Source: JAWWPG01 sp963820035
GTDB taxonomy: Bacteria > Actinomycetota > Actinomycetes > Propionibacteriales > Nocardioidaceae
Length of the DNA: 64,000 nucleotides
Direction: 5' to 3'
Assembly (NCBI GenBank): GCA_963820035.1
Contig: CAWFYK010000004.1
Coordinates: 496,001 to 560,000 of the forward strand
Translations under genes and position numbers: made by a program
Notes under the pieces: generated by a model
The model's database searches: none
Seen by the model: only the letters and a program-made list of their open reading frames with translations
What the model was told of the DNA's origin: nothing
Shown: one piece after another, positions 27,879 through 35,999 of the stretch
Numbering within the stretch: the first letter of the stretch is position 1
How the letters are laid out: each line of letters starts with the position of its first letter

Positions 27879-28180
27879 TGAGTGAGACTTCGCGAGTCTC
27901 GGGTATGACGGCGCCAGGCCGGGCAAGGAGTTGCGCTTGTCAGGCGGCGTGCGTTGCCTGTGTAGCTGAAAAGCGCAGCGACGCGGCGGCTCCCGCGACA
28001 TGCGGCTTGTCGTGGCGGCTCACCTGGCGTACCGCGAAACCCGAGGTGAGGCGCTAGCACAACGCGCGCGGCTCGAGAGCCGCCGTGTCAGTGCTGCTTT
28101 CACCACAGACCAACGCACCTCGCGTCACAAGACCGACCATCCAACCGACGACAGCGACTCCACCGCCCACGGGACATGGG
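27879..28180. other. Spacer S1 of a family C composite element
   Basis: About 300 bp between the two inverted arrays. It aligns with spacer S2 (43745-44053) in the same orientation: CTGAAAAGCGCAGCGACGCG against CTGAAAGGCGCAATGACGCG, then GACCAACGCACCTCGCGT against GACCAACGCACGCCGCGT, and a last ~70 nt about three-quarters identical. No open frame has a ribosome site or recognised domain. The minus strand could encode VGLVTRGALV-like peptide, paralleled in S2, so a decayed coding origin is possible. Confidence 0.75.
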
Positions 28181-28253
28181 CTCGGATGGTGGTGCCGAAA
28201 GTCTCGGATGGTGGTGCCAAAAGTCTCGGATGGTGGTGCCGAAAGTCTCGGAT
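28181..28253. repeat. Family C tandem array C1-right (3 units plus partial, inverted)
   Basis: Units GGTGCCGAAAGTCTCGGAT (22-nt period) run on the opposite strand sense to C1-left and end 15 nt from the DUF3159 gene stop. The two convergent genes thus each carry an array reading outward from their own stop. Confidence 0.9.
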
Positions 28254-28268
28254 GGTGGGAGGGCTCGG

Positions 28269-29072
28269 TCAGGCTTTGGCGGCGGGGACCGACATCGGAG
28301 TGTCGTCGCGCCGGAGCAGCCACACCATGGCCGCGAGAGCAGCGATCTGCAGCGGCCAGCCCATCGCCAGCTTGGCGAACCCCAGCCAGCCGACCTCATG
28401 CGCCCGGTAGAGGGGGTACTGCACGATCACCCGCGCGATGCACGGCATGGCGAGCAGCCAGGTGAGCTTCGAGCAGAGCGAGACGAGGTGCTTGTCGTTG
28501 TGCCAGGCCGTCAGATCGCCGGTGACGCCGCCGATCATGAACCCCACCAACGGCCACCGGATGAGGGCGGAGCCGGCCAGCACCACCGCGTAGACCGCGT
28601 TGTAGATCACCCCGGGCAGGAACGCGTCCTCGGCCCGTCCTGAGCGCAACGCGAAGATGGCGGCGATGGTGATCCCGACGATGGAGTTGAGGACGAACTG
28701 AACCGTCTGGCGCTGGATCAGCCTGAGCAGGAGCAGCGCCACCGCCAGCGAGCCGGAGATGATGAGGGCGAGCTTGAGGTCGCGGGCGATGACCCAGGCG
28801 AGCGTGAAGCCGACCGTGGGGATCGCGCCCTCGAGCATCCCTCGGGTGCCGCCAAGCGCCTTCGCCAGCTGCAGGCGGACCATGGTCTCCAGCGTCGCGG
28901 GCGTGGCCGTCCCAGGCGTAGCCGACACCGAAGCCGAAGCCGTATCACGAGCAGCCGACTCAGCCGACTCAGCCAGCCCAGCCGACCCGGTGTCCACGTT
29001 CGTCTCGGCTCCGGGCTCGACCGGCTCGCCTGCGCCGTTCGTCTCGGTTGCCGGCTCAGGCTTGGAGCTCAT
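28269..29072 (-). CDS. DUF3159 membrane protein
   Basis: 267 aa from ATG 29072 (MSSKPEPATETNGAGEP). An acidic, Ala/Ser/Thr-rich N-terminal tail (~70 residues) precedes the conserved part (VRLQLAKALGGTRGMLEGAIPTVGF) and about six hydrophobic segments ending in LAAMVWLLRRDD. This is the Rv2693c-type family, found next to the OB-fold and DUF3710 genes in many actinobacteria. Function unknown. It overlaps the upstream OB-fold gene by 17 nt. Confidence 0.88.
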   Translation of the reverse strand: MSSKPEPATETNGAGEPVEPGAETNVDTGSAGLAESAESAARDTASASVSATPGTATPATLETMVRLQLAKALGGTRGMLEGAIPTVGFTLAWVIARDLKLALIISGSLAVALLLLRLIQRQTVQFVLNSIVGITIAAIFALRSGRAEDAFLPGVIYNAVYAVVLAGSALIRWPLVGFMIGGVTGDLTAWHNDKHLVSLCSKLTWLLAMPCIARVIVQYPLYRAHEVGWLGFAKLAMGWPLQIAALAAMVWLLRRDDTPMSVPAAKA

Positions 29073-29430
29073 ACCGCGGGTTGTAGATGACGCGCTGGCC
29101 GTCCTGGCAGGAGACTCGCCCGGACACCACGAGACCGGCACCGGGTTTGATGCCAGCGATCTTGCGCCGACCGAGCCAGACGAGCGTGACCATGCCGGAG
29201 CCGTCATAGAGCGACGCCTCGAGGGTCGGGGTGCCTGCTCGCGGTGCGAGCGAGACGTTCTTCAGCTCACCATAGAGCGTCACGACCTCTCGGTCGGTGA
29301 TCCCGTTGATCGCCTGGCACTTCTGGACCACGCGTTCAGCGTCGAGGTCGTCGGCCTCGAGCTCGTCGGGCGTGACGGCGAACCTCCGCAGTGCGCGGCG
29401 GAGGCGGCCGCCGGACTGGTGCTCTGTCAT
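29056..29430 (-). CDS. OB-fold nucleic-acid-binding-like protein
   Basis: 124 aa. The core VTLYGELKNVSLAPRAGTPTLEASLYDGSGMVTLVWLGRRKIAGIKPG is an OB-fold like that of RecG or DNA polymerase III alpha wedge domains (Rv2694c type). The N-terminal part has basic helices (GRLRRALRRFAVTPDELEAD). It may bind nucleic acid, but no partner is known. It sits between DUF3710 (42 nt upstream) and DUF3159 (overlap) in the conserved dut block. Confidence 0.85.
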   Translation of the reverse strand: MTEHQSGGRLRRALRRFAVTPDELEADDLDAERVVQKCQAINGITDREVVTLYGELKNVSLAPRAGTPTLEASLYDGSGMVTLVWLGRRKIAGIKPGAGLVVSGRVSCQDGQRVIYNPRYELQA

Positions 29431-29472
29431 GGCTCAAGAGTACGTCCACCGCCAGCTCCGGGTGGACGACGC

Positions 29473-30177
29473 TCAGTCCTCGTCCTCGCCCGCCGCCTCG
29501 GCGGCGGCCTCCTGCTGGGCCATCAGCTGCGCCTGGGCCTGGGCCGGCATCCGCATGGCGATCATGTCCCGCGGGGCCATCGGCTCGCTCCCGCGCACCA
29601 CGATGACCCGCCGGAACGCCGTTTCGATGAGGCCCTCTGGGTCAGGCGCCTGCGCCGCCTTGCCGAGGAACGTGCCCCGGAGCAGCCAGCGGGGTCCTTC
29701 GACGCCCACGATTCGGCTGACCTGGGTAGCCTGCTTGCCGTCAGGAGTCTGGACCGGAACGGACAAGGTCAGCTCGGTGCCGAACTCGCCGTCGACCTCG
29801 CTGGCGGTGCCACCCCGGCGCGTCGCCTCACTCGCGATGTCGCTGCGCACCTCGTCCCAGATGCCCCCCGAGCGGGGCGCCGCGAACGCCCGGAGCTCCA
29901 GCCCGGACTCCGGTCCGGCGAGCATCACGGCCGCGACGGTGCCCTCCTGGTCCTCGACCTGCAGACGCAGCTCGAGCCCCTCGGTGCCCCGCACGACCAG
30001 ACCACCGAGGTCGATGTAGGCATCGTCCTCCTCGTCCACCGTGGTCTCCTCGCGGTCCCACGGGCCGCGAGGCCGCTGCACCTCGAGCTCGTCGAGCTCC
30101 TCCAGCTCGTCGCCGGACGCGGCCCCGGACTCGGTCGGCTCCTCGGACTTGTCTGCGGACCTGCGCCGAAAGATCAC
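29473..30177 (-). CDS. DUF3710 protein
   Basis: 234 aa. An acidic N-terminus (SKEEPTESG-like, GDELEELDELEVQ) is followed by the conserved DUF3710 fold (YIDLGGLVVRGTEGLELRLQ; RIVGVEGPRWLLRGTFLGKAA; RVIVVRGSEPMAPRDMIAMRMP) and a Gln/Ala/Glu-rich tail. It belongs with dut in actinobacteria (Rv2696c type). No function is established. The ATG overlaps the dut stop by 4 nt, so translation is coupled. Confidence 0.9.
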   Translation of the reverse strand: MIFRRRSADKSEEPTESGAASGDELEELDELEVQRPRGPWDREETTVDEEDDAYIDLGGLVVRGTEGLELRLQVEDQEGTVAAVMLAGPESGLELRAFAAPRSGGIWDEVRSDIASEATRRGGTASEVDGEFGTELTLSVPVQTPDGKQATQVSRIVGVEGPRWLLRGTFLGKAAQAPDPEGLIETAFRRVIVVRGSEPMAPRDMIAMRMPAQAQAQLMAQQEAAAEAAGEDED

Positions 30178-30698
30178 GGTCTCTCCTCCTGCGTGCGTGC
30201 GGATGCCGGGGCCGCGAGAGATCCCGGCAGGGGTGCGGGCGGCGGGGGGTCGTCGCTTCGCGCCACCCCGCCCGTCGATCCGTAGCCGCCGGTCCCACGC
30301 GACGAACCCGGCAGCGTCTCGACCTCGATGAAGCGGGCGCGTTCGACCTGCTGGAACACCACCTGCGCGATCCGGTCGCCGCGGTGCAGGTCGACGGACC
30401 GGTGCGGGTCGAGGTTGACGAGCAGCACCTGGATCTCGCCCCGGTAGCCGGCGTCGACGGTGCCAGGCGCGTTCAGGATCGAGATGCCCGAGGCCGCGGC
30501 CAGCCCCGACCGCGGGTGGATGAGGGCGACGTAGCCGTCGGGAAGGGCGAGGCTCACCCCAGTCGGCACCTTGACCCGCTCACCCGGGGCGAGCGTCACG
30601 TCGACCGTCGTCACGAGGTCGGCGCCGGCGTCTCCCGGGTGCGCGTACGACGGCAGCGGGACAGCGTCGTCGTGTCGCCGAACCAACACGTCGACCAT
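30174..30698 (-). CDS. dut: dUTP diphosphatase
   Basis: 174 aa. It removes dUTP and supplies dUMP for thymidylate synthesis. The trimeric dUTPase motifs are in order: DAGADLVT, HPRSGLAAASG, NAPGTVDAGYRGE with the catalytic Asp, RGDRIAQVVFQ, and RGTGGYGSTG. After motif 5 there is an unusual ~30-residue Pro/Ala-rich tail (DDPPPPAPLPGSLAAP). It is the first gene of the dut-DUF3710-OB-DUF3159 operon. Confidence 0.96.
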   Translation of the reverse strand: MVDVLVRRHDDAVPLPSYAHPGDAGADLVTTVDVTLAPGERVKVPTGVSLALPDGYVALIHPRSGLAAASGISILNAPGTVDAGYRGEIQVLLVNLDPHRSVDLHRGDRIAQVVFQQVERARFIEVETLPGSSRGTGGYGSTGGVARSDDPPPPAPLPGSLAAPASARTQEERP

Positions 30699-30856
30699 CG
30701 TCAGGGCGCCTCCGGAACAGGGTATGAGTGAGCCAGCGACTCGACGGACACACTACCCGCGCAAGGTTGGCCGCGTCGCCGCCACCTCCCGAGCCGACCG
30801 CAGCCACCGGCTGACCGGGGCAGGGCCACCGAGCCCGGGCATGACAGGCTGGCACC

Positions 30857-31321
30857 GTGGTGAACCACGACGATCCCTACGTCGAGACGCTCGACGTGCC
30901 GGCCAGCTGGTGGCTGCTGGGCGCCGCCTTCGTGCTGGCCGTGACCTGGGCGTGTTTCGTCGCGACCCCGCTGACGGTGACGGCGGTCGTGGCCCTCGTC
31001 ACGGGAGGTCTGGTCTTCGGCGGGCTGAGCCGGTACGGCGCCGCGCGGGTCGCCACCGATCCCGACGGGTTCAGCGCCGGTCGGGCGCTGCTCCCCTACC
31101 GGCATGTCGGGTCCGCGGAGCCGCTCGACGCCGAGTCCACCCGCCGAGTTCTCGGGGTGGACGCGGACGCCCGTGCCTATCTGCTGGTCCGGGCCTACTG
31201 CCGGGGCGCCGTCAAGGTGACCGTCGACGACCCGGCCGACCCGACGCCGTACTGGCTGGTCTCGACGCGTCACGCGGCGGCTCTCGCTGCGAGCCTGACG
31301 GCGCGCGCCGTGCAACACTAG
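30857..31321 (+). CDS. DUF3093 membrane protein
   Basis: 154 aa from GTG 30857. Two hydrophobic segments (PASWWLLGAAFVLAVTWACF and LTVTAVVALVTGGLVFGG) precede a soluble domain (YGAARVATDPDGFSAGRALLP; YLLVRAYCRGAVKVTVDDP; YWLVSTRHAAALAASL). It is the Rv2698-type partner divergent from dut in actinobacteria. Function unknown. Confidence 0.9.
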   Translation: MVNHDDPYVETLDVPASWWLLGAAFVLAVTWACFVATPLTVTAVVALVTGGLVFGGLSRYGAARVATDPDGFSAGRALLPYRHVGSAEPLDAESTRRVLGVDADARAYLLVRAYCRGAVKVTVDDPADPTPYWLVSTRHAAALAASLTARAVQH

Positions 31322-31390
31322 GCAGCGACCGAGCAGGCGCCACGACGGAGCAACGGCCGAGGTGCCCACGGGCCGACGAGGAGCGAGACG

Positions 31391-31762
31391 GTGGCCAGCA
31401 GACCCAAGATGTCGCGGGACGAGAAGCGAGCAGCGAAGGCCGCCGCGGCGGAGCAGGCGCGCGGCGCCAAGCGCTGGCGGATGCTCGGCACGGGAGCGGC
31501 GATGGGTGCCGGCCTGCTCACTGCCAAGGCCCTGGATGCGACGTGGAAGACGGCCACCGGCCGCACCGCCCCCGATCGTGTGGACAACCCGGACCTCAGC
31601 ACCCGGGATGCGTTGCTGTGGGCAGCGCTCAGCGGGGTGGCCATCAGCGTCGCGAAGACATACGCCACCCGTCGGGCAGCCACCTACTGGGTGAAGTCGA
31701 CGGGTCGGCTGCCACCCGGCATGGACCACCTCCATCCGGACATGGACCCCGACGTTCCCTGA
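31391..31762 (+). CDS. DUF4235 small membrane-associated protein
   Basis: 123 aa from GTG 31391. A basic N-terminus (KMSRDEKRAAKAAAAEQARGAKRW) precedes short amphipathic or hydrophobic segments (MLGTGAAMGAGLLTAKALDATW; LLWAALSGVAISVAKTYATR), as in DUF4235 proteins. It follows DUF3093 by 69 nt and ends at a strong hairpin. Function unknown. Confidence 0.82.
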   Translation: MASRPKMSRDEKRAAKAAAAEQARGAKRWRMLGTGAAMGAGLLTAKALDATWKTATGRTAPDRVDNPDLSTRDALLWAALSGVAISVAKTYATRRAATYWVKSTGRLPPGMDHLHPDMDPDVP

Positions 31763-31790
31763 CGCGGGTCGCAGCGGCCCCCTCACACGA

Positions 31791-31830
31791 TTCGAGCCCG
31801 CAACCGACCCAGGGTCGGTGCGGGCTCGAA
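31791..31830. terminator. Bidirectional hairpin terminator
   Basis: TTCGAGCCCGCAACCGACC pairs with GGTCGGTGCGGGCTCGAA around a 3-nt loop, with a single bulged A. It lies between the convergent DUF4235 and DUF4193 genes. There is no U tract, as is common in actinobacteria. It is unrelated to repeat families A-C. Confidence 0.85.
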
Positions 31831-31846
31831 CAGAGTCTGGATCCGC

Positions 31847-32146
31847 TCAGGCGGCGCAGTCCTGGCAGATCAGCTGCCCGTTGCGCTCGCTCGCGAGCTG
31901 GCTGCGGTGGTGAACCAGGAAGCATTGCGAGCAGGTGAACTCGTCCGACTGCCGCGGGAGCACCTGGACCGACAGCTCCTCGTGGGAGAGGTCGGCTCCG
32001 GGCAGCTCGAACGACTCGGCCGCCTCCACCTCGTCTTCGTCAACCTTGCCCGAGTTCTTGTCGAGGCGCCGTGCCTTCAGCTCCTCGATGGAGTCTTCGT
32101 TGAGCTCCTCATCGGTCTTGCGTGGTGCGTCGTAGTCTGTCGCCAT
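31847..32146 (-). CDS. DUF4193 zinc-ribbon-like protein
   Basis: 99 aa from ATG 32146 (MATDYDAPRKTDEELNEDS), the conserved family start. The acidic N-terminal half is followed by FTCSQCFLVHHRSQLA and LICQDCAA, two CxxC knuckles that would bind one zinc. Family of Rv2699c. Its role is unknown, but it is highly conserved beside sigA in actinobacteria. About 290 bp without a gene lie upstream, of which 32379-32453 is a tandem repeat and the rest shows nothing recognisable. Confidence 0.9.
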   Translation of the reverse strand: MATDYDAPRKTDEELNEDSIEELKARRLDKNSGKVDEDEVEAAESFELPGADLSHEELSVQVLPRQSDEFTCSQCFLVHHRSQLASERNGQLICQDCAA

Positions 32147-32378
32147 TCGAACCTGTCCTGCTCGTCGTCTGAGTCCTGCACGATGTCCCGGCGTTCCTCC
32201 GGGCTCTGTGCGTAACGCAGAGTACCCGTGTTTTGTGCCCACCCGGCGGCGCGATTGTGCCTCAATTCCCGATCCAATGCCAGCGCTTAGGCCGCGGGTG
32301 GCGCCGGTCGTCCGAGATGGTGCCTACTTCGATGCCTCAACGTGACCAAGCGCACGTCCTGTGAGCGCGTCGGACACA

Positions 32379-32453
32379 CAGGTATGCCGGTCAGTCCGGC
32401 CAGCAGGTATGCCGGTCAGTCCAGCCAGCAGGTATGCCGGTCAGCCTGGCCAG
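32379..32453. repeat. 3 x 25-nt tandem repeat over the suhB stop codon
   Basis: Units with AGGTATGCCGGTCAGTCC repeat three times at 25 nt. The unit nearest the gene contains the real suhB stop (32441-32443) and encodes its last residues (MPSWPG). The other two duplicate that 3' end, including the stop triplet. Confidence 0.88.
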
Positions 32454-33271
32454 CTCGGCATCGGCCAGTCGGCGAAGCCCGCCGTCACCAGGGCGGCCTC
32501 GAAGGTGTCGTAGAGGCCGGCCGGTGCGGCGACGACAAGGAGCTCCGACGCGGCGGCTCCCCCGAGCCCACCGACCCGGGCGCCCGCCTCGCTGGCGATC
32601 AGCCCACCGGCCGCGAGGTCCCAGGGTTTGAGGCCGCGTTCGACGTAGGCGTCGAGCCTGCCGCAGGCCAGGAAGCACATGTCGAGCGCTGCCGAGCCGA
32701 GCCGCCGGATGTCGCGAACGACGGCGACCAGATGAGAGGTCTCGACCGCCTGGTGAGCCCTGACCTCGGCCAGGTAGGTGTAGCCGGTGCCGACGAGGGC
32801 CCACCTCAGGTCCGTGCAGGAGGACACCGAGATCCGTCGACCGCCGAGAAAGGCCCCTCCGCCGCGCGTCGCGGTGAAGGTCTCTCCCGAGATCGGGTTG
32901 TGCACCACGCCGGCGACGACGGTGTCGCCGACCCGGGCGGCCAACGAGACCGCGAACTGCGGGATGTCATAGAGGAAGTTGACGGTGCCGTCGATCGGGT
33001 CAGCCACCCAGGTGACCCCCGAGCTTCCGGCGATGTCGTCGCCCTCCTCGCCCACGAAGGCATCGGCTGGCCGGGCGGCGATGATCTCCTCGCGGATCAG
33101 CCGTTCGGATGCGACGTCGACCGCGGTCACGATGTCGGTGGGACTGCTCTTGGTGCCGGCCACCTCGACGGTTCCCCGACGACCTTCGGCGACGAGCCGG
33201 CCGGCCTTCTCGGCGACGTCCCTCGCCAGCCTGAGAAGCTGCTGCGGCTCCGGGTCAGGCGCTGTCGTCAC
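32441..33271 (-). CDS. suhB: Inositol monophosphatase family protein
   Basis: 276 aa. Mg-dependent phosphatase fold: GEEGDD, WVADPIDGTVNF (metal-binding Asp cluster), and KPWDLAAGGLIASEAGARV near the C-terminus. It dephosphorylates inositol phosphate or related sugars, and the position matches the mycobacterial suhB beside sigA. The GTG start overlaps the ferrochelatase stop (GTGA), so it is translated behind hemH here. The substrate is not settled by sequence. Confidence 0.92.
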   Translation of the reverse strand: MTTAPDPEPQQLLRLARDVAEKAGRLVAEGRRGTVEVAGTKSSPTDIVTAVDVASERLIREEIIAARPADAFVGEEGDDIAGSSGVTWVADPIDGTVNFLYDIPQFAVSLAARVGDTVVAGVVHNPISGETFTATRGGGAFLGGRRISVSSCTDLRWALVGTGYTYLAEVRAHQAVETSHLVAVVRDIRRLGSAALDMCFLACGRLDAYVERGLKPWDLAAGGLIASEAGARVGGLGGAAASELLVVAAPAGLYDTFEAALVTAGFADWPMPSWPG

Positions 33272-34377
33272 GCGACGACCTCGGCGGCAGGTAGCTCACA
33301 CAGGGCGGGTCGGGGCCCACGCGGGTTCGGGCAGCACCCCGCCGAGCAGACGTCCCACCATGGCCCGAGATCGCCGAGGGCCTGGCGGCTCGCCGCCCTG
33401 CCACTCTCGACGGCGGCCCGCTCCACCAGCAGGTCGCGAACCGCCGAGACGAACGCCGGATGGACGCCGGCCGTACCGGCCCTGCGCATGATCAGGCCGA
33501 TCCGCTCGGCGGTCGCCGCAGCCTCGGTGTCGAGGTCGTAGACGACCTCCATGTGGTCGGACACGAAGCCGATGGGCACGACCACGACCGCCGAGGTGCC
33601 GGCCCCCCGCAATGCCACCAGATGGTCGTTGACGTCGGGCTCCAGCCACGGGATTCGGGGCGACCCCGACCGGCTGCAGTAGACGAGGTCCCATTCCGCG
33701 CCCACTCCCGTGGCGGCCTCGAGGCCCGCGGCGACGAGAGAGGCGGCGTTTCGGTGCTGGTCGACGTAGGCACCACCGAGACGACCGGAGGTGTCCGCCA
33801 TCGTCATGGGGATCGAGTGCGTGACGAATACCAGCCGGGCCTCGGCCCGCTCGTCCGCCGGCAGCGACTCGAGCGCAGACCTCGTGCTGTCAATGACGGC
33901 GTGGATGAACCCGGGGTGGTTGAAGTAGTGCCGCAGCTTGTCGACGCGCGGCGGCGCCTCGAGCCCCTGCACGGCGTCGAACAGGTTCTCCCGGTACTGG
34001 CGGCACCCGGAGTACGACGAGTAGGCGCTCGTCATGAAGGCCGCCGCACGACGTACCCCGTCAGCCGTCATCTGCGCCAAGGTGTCGGTCAGGAAGGGGT
34101 CCCAGTTGCGGTTGCCCCAATAGACCGGGATGTCGACGTCGTTGGCTGAGAGGTCAGCCCGAACCGCCGCCAGGAAGGCGCGGCACTGGTCGTTGATCGG
34201 ACTGCGGCCGCCGAAGGCGAAGTAGTGTTCGCCGACCTCGACGAGCCGCTCCCGTGGGATCCCCCGACCTCTGGTCACGTTCTCCAGGAACGGGACGACG
34301 TCATCGGGCTGCTCGGGGCCGCCGAACGAGACGAGGAGCAGAGCATCGTAGGGCTCCACCGAGGGGGGACCGGGCAT
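33268..34377 (-). CDS. hemH: Ferrochelatase (coproporphyrin III ferrochelatase type)
   Basis: 369 aa from ATG 34377 (MPGPPSVEPYDALLLVSFGG), the usual family start. It inserts iron into the porphyrin; actinobacteria use the coproporphyrin-dependent route (CpfC). VTHSIPMTMAD contains the catalytic His, and PIGFVSDHMEVVYDLD the Glu pair. Near the C-terminus CSAGCCPNPRGPRPALC provides cysteines for a [2Fe-2S] cluster, as in actinobacterial enzymes. It is coupled to suhB by a 4-nt overlap, an unexplained pairing. Confidence 0.93.
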   Translation of the reverse strand: MPGPPSVEPYDALLLVSFGGPEQPDDVVPFLENVTRGRGIPRERLVEVGEHYFAFGGRSPINDQCRAFLAAVRADLSANDVDIPVYWGNRNWDPFLTDTLAQMTADGVRRAAAFMTSAYSSYSGCRQYRENLFDAVQGLEAPPRVDKLRHYFNHPGFIHAVIDSTRSALESLPADERAEARLVFVTHSIPMTMADTSGRLGGAYVDQHRNAASLVAAGLEAATGVGAEWDLVYCSRSGSPRIPWLEPDVNDHLVALRGAGTSAVVVVPIGFVSDHMEVVYDLDTEAAATAERIGLIMRRAGTAGVHPAFVSAVRDLLVERAAVESGRAASRQALGDLGPWWDVCSAGCCPNPRGPRPALCELPAAEVVA

Positions 34378-34488
34378 ACGTCGATCCTGCCACCTGACTG
34401 ATCGCCGACGTTCACGGGCGTCGGAGCGCTGACCCACCGACGGCCGTCCGTCCGCAGAAAATGCGGCGGCCCCGTCGGAGCCCGTCAC

Positions 34489-34494
34489 TAGACT
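34489..34494 (+). promoter_or_regulatory. Leaderless -10 box for the MFS gene
   Basis: TAGACT (TANNNT) is followed by 7 nt and the ATG at 34502, with no Shine-Dalgarno between them. This suggests a leaderless transcript. Confidence 0.5.
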
Positions 34495-34501
34495 CGCGGG
34501 C

Positions 34502-35713
34502 ATGCTGGCGCCGTACCGATCCGTCTTGGCGACCCCGGGGGCGAAGGCGTGGTCGGTAGCGGGCTTCATCGCTCGGATGCCGATCTCGATGGTGACGCTG
34601 GCGATCGTGTTGCTGATCGCGGGCCAGACGGACTCCTACAGCCTGGCCGGCACTGTGTCCGCGGCCTACATGGTCGCCGCCGCGGTCTCGGCTCCGATCC
34701 TGGCTCGGCTGATCGACGCGTGGGGCCAGCACCGGGTGTTGCTGCCCGCGGTATCGGCTTTCGCCCTCGCCATGGTCGGGCTCGTCGCCGCGATCGAGCT
34801 CTCCTGGCCCACTCCCGTCCCCCATGTCTTCGCCGCCTTGGCTGGAGCCTGCTATCCGCCGATCGGGGCCTGTGTGCGAGCCCGCTGGGCTTCGGCCCTC
34901 GGTGAGTCAGCGTCTCTGCACACCGCCTACTCCCTTGAAGCCGTCATCGACGAGGCGATCTTCATGGTCGGCCCGGTTCTCGTCACCGTGCTCGCGACAA
35001 GCGTCAACGAAACGCTCGGGATCGTGGTCGTGATTCTGTTCGCTGTGGTGGGCAGCGCCTGGCTGGCCAGCCTCACCAGCACCGAGCCGGCCGCCCGCGG
35101 GTCGACACGAGTCTCGGCCGAGACCGAGGCGATGGGATGGGGGTGGCTCGCCATGATGGTGGCGGGCGCCTGCTGCCTCGGCACCTTGTTCGGCTCGACC
35201 GAGGTCGTCACGGTCGCCTTCGCCCAGGAGCAGGGTCACCGCGGGCTCGCCGGCGTACTGCTGGCAATCTGGGCCAGCGGCAGCTTCATTGCCGGCATCA
35301 TCACCGGCAGCGTGCATTGGAAGGCGTCGCCTTTGCGTCGTTACCGGCTCGGTGCACTTGGGATGGCGCTCGTGATGCTGCCGCTGCCGTTCGTCGAGAG
35401 CCTGCCGCTGCTCGCCGTCGCGCTGTTCCTCGCCGGCTTCGCCATCAGCCCCACCCTGGTCGCGAGCATGTCGCTCATCCAGTCCCACGTCCCCCCGTCA
35501 CGGCTCACCGAGGGAATCACCTGGGTGGTGACCGGCATCGGCCTCGGCGTCGCTCCCGGCGCGGCCATCGCGGGCTACCTGATCGACCAGTACGGCGCCA
35601 GCACCGCCTATACCGTGCCAGCGGTGGGCGGCGTGCTCGCGGCGATCGTCGCTGCGCTCACCCCTTCGCGTCAGGTGTCGCGTGACGTCGCACCCGTCAC
35701 GACGGCGGTCTGA
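34502..35713 (+). CDS. MFS transporter
   Basis: 403 aa with about twelve hydrophobic segments. The loop after segment 2 (ARLIDAWGQHRVLLP) is a degenerate MFS motif A, and a repeat of the fold starts after ~205 (WGWLAMMVAGACCLGTLFG). It resembles sugar-efflux and drug-export permeases of actinobacteria, but no substrate can be named. It stands alone, divergent from hemH. Confidence 0.82.
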   Translation: MLAPYRSVLATPGAKAWSVAGFIARMPISMVTLAIVLLIAGQTDSYSLAGTVSAAYMVAAAVSAPILARLIDAWGQHRVLLPAVSAFALAMVGLVAAIELSWPTPVPHVFAALAGACYPPIGACVRARWASALGESASLHTAYSLEAVIDEAIFMVGPVLVTVLATSVNETLGIVVVILFAVVGSAWLASLTSTEPAARGSTRVSAETEAMGWGWLAMMVAGACCLGTLFGSTEVVTVAFAQEQGHRGLAGVLLAIWASGSFIAGIITGSVHWKASPLRRYRLGALGMALVMLPLPFVESLPLLAVALFLAGFAISPTLVASMSLIQSHVPPSRLTEGITWVVTGIGLGVAPGAAIAGYLIDQYGASTAYTVPAVGGVLAAIVAALTPSRQVSRDVAPVTTAV

Positions 35714-35999
35714 GGGTTGACGAGGCCGAGCCGGCACGTGCGTGATCACGTCGACGGGTATGCCACAGCGGGATCACATGACGCTGTGTGCATATCGAGG
35801 TACATATCGACGCGGCAGGAGCGTCGCCCGCGGTCGACGGGCCCGACGGGCCCGGCGAGCGCGCTGCGCATCGAGCAGGGTGTTCACTAAGGTGAGGGCG
35901 GCGCGCGTCCTTTTGGATAAAGTCACCGCTACACGACAAACTAGCCACCACGACACGCTCGCCGAACGTGGCACCCGGGTGTGGACAGGAGCGGGACAG
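35714..35999. other. Intergenic region upstream of sepH
   Basis: 286 bp with no gene I can support. It contains CGTGATCACG (near 35740), the direct repeat CATATCGA twice within 20 nt (near 35800), and TAAAGT (35929) as a possible -10 box for sepH. No family A-C repeats. The open frame running in phase into sepH from 35742 is not credible as coding. Confidence 0.5.

Noticed and set aside
35742..35999. N-terminal extension of SepH
   Set aside because: Family members begin at the MRNLRLVGLS start; the extension is Arg-rich and not conserved in character.
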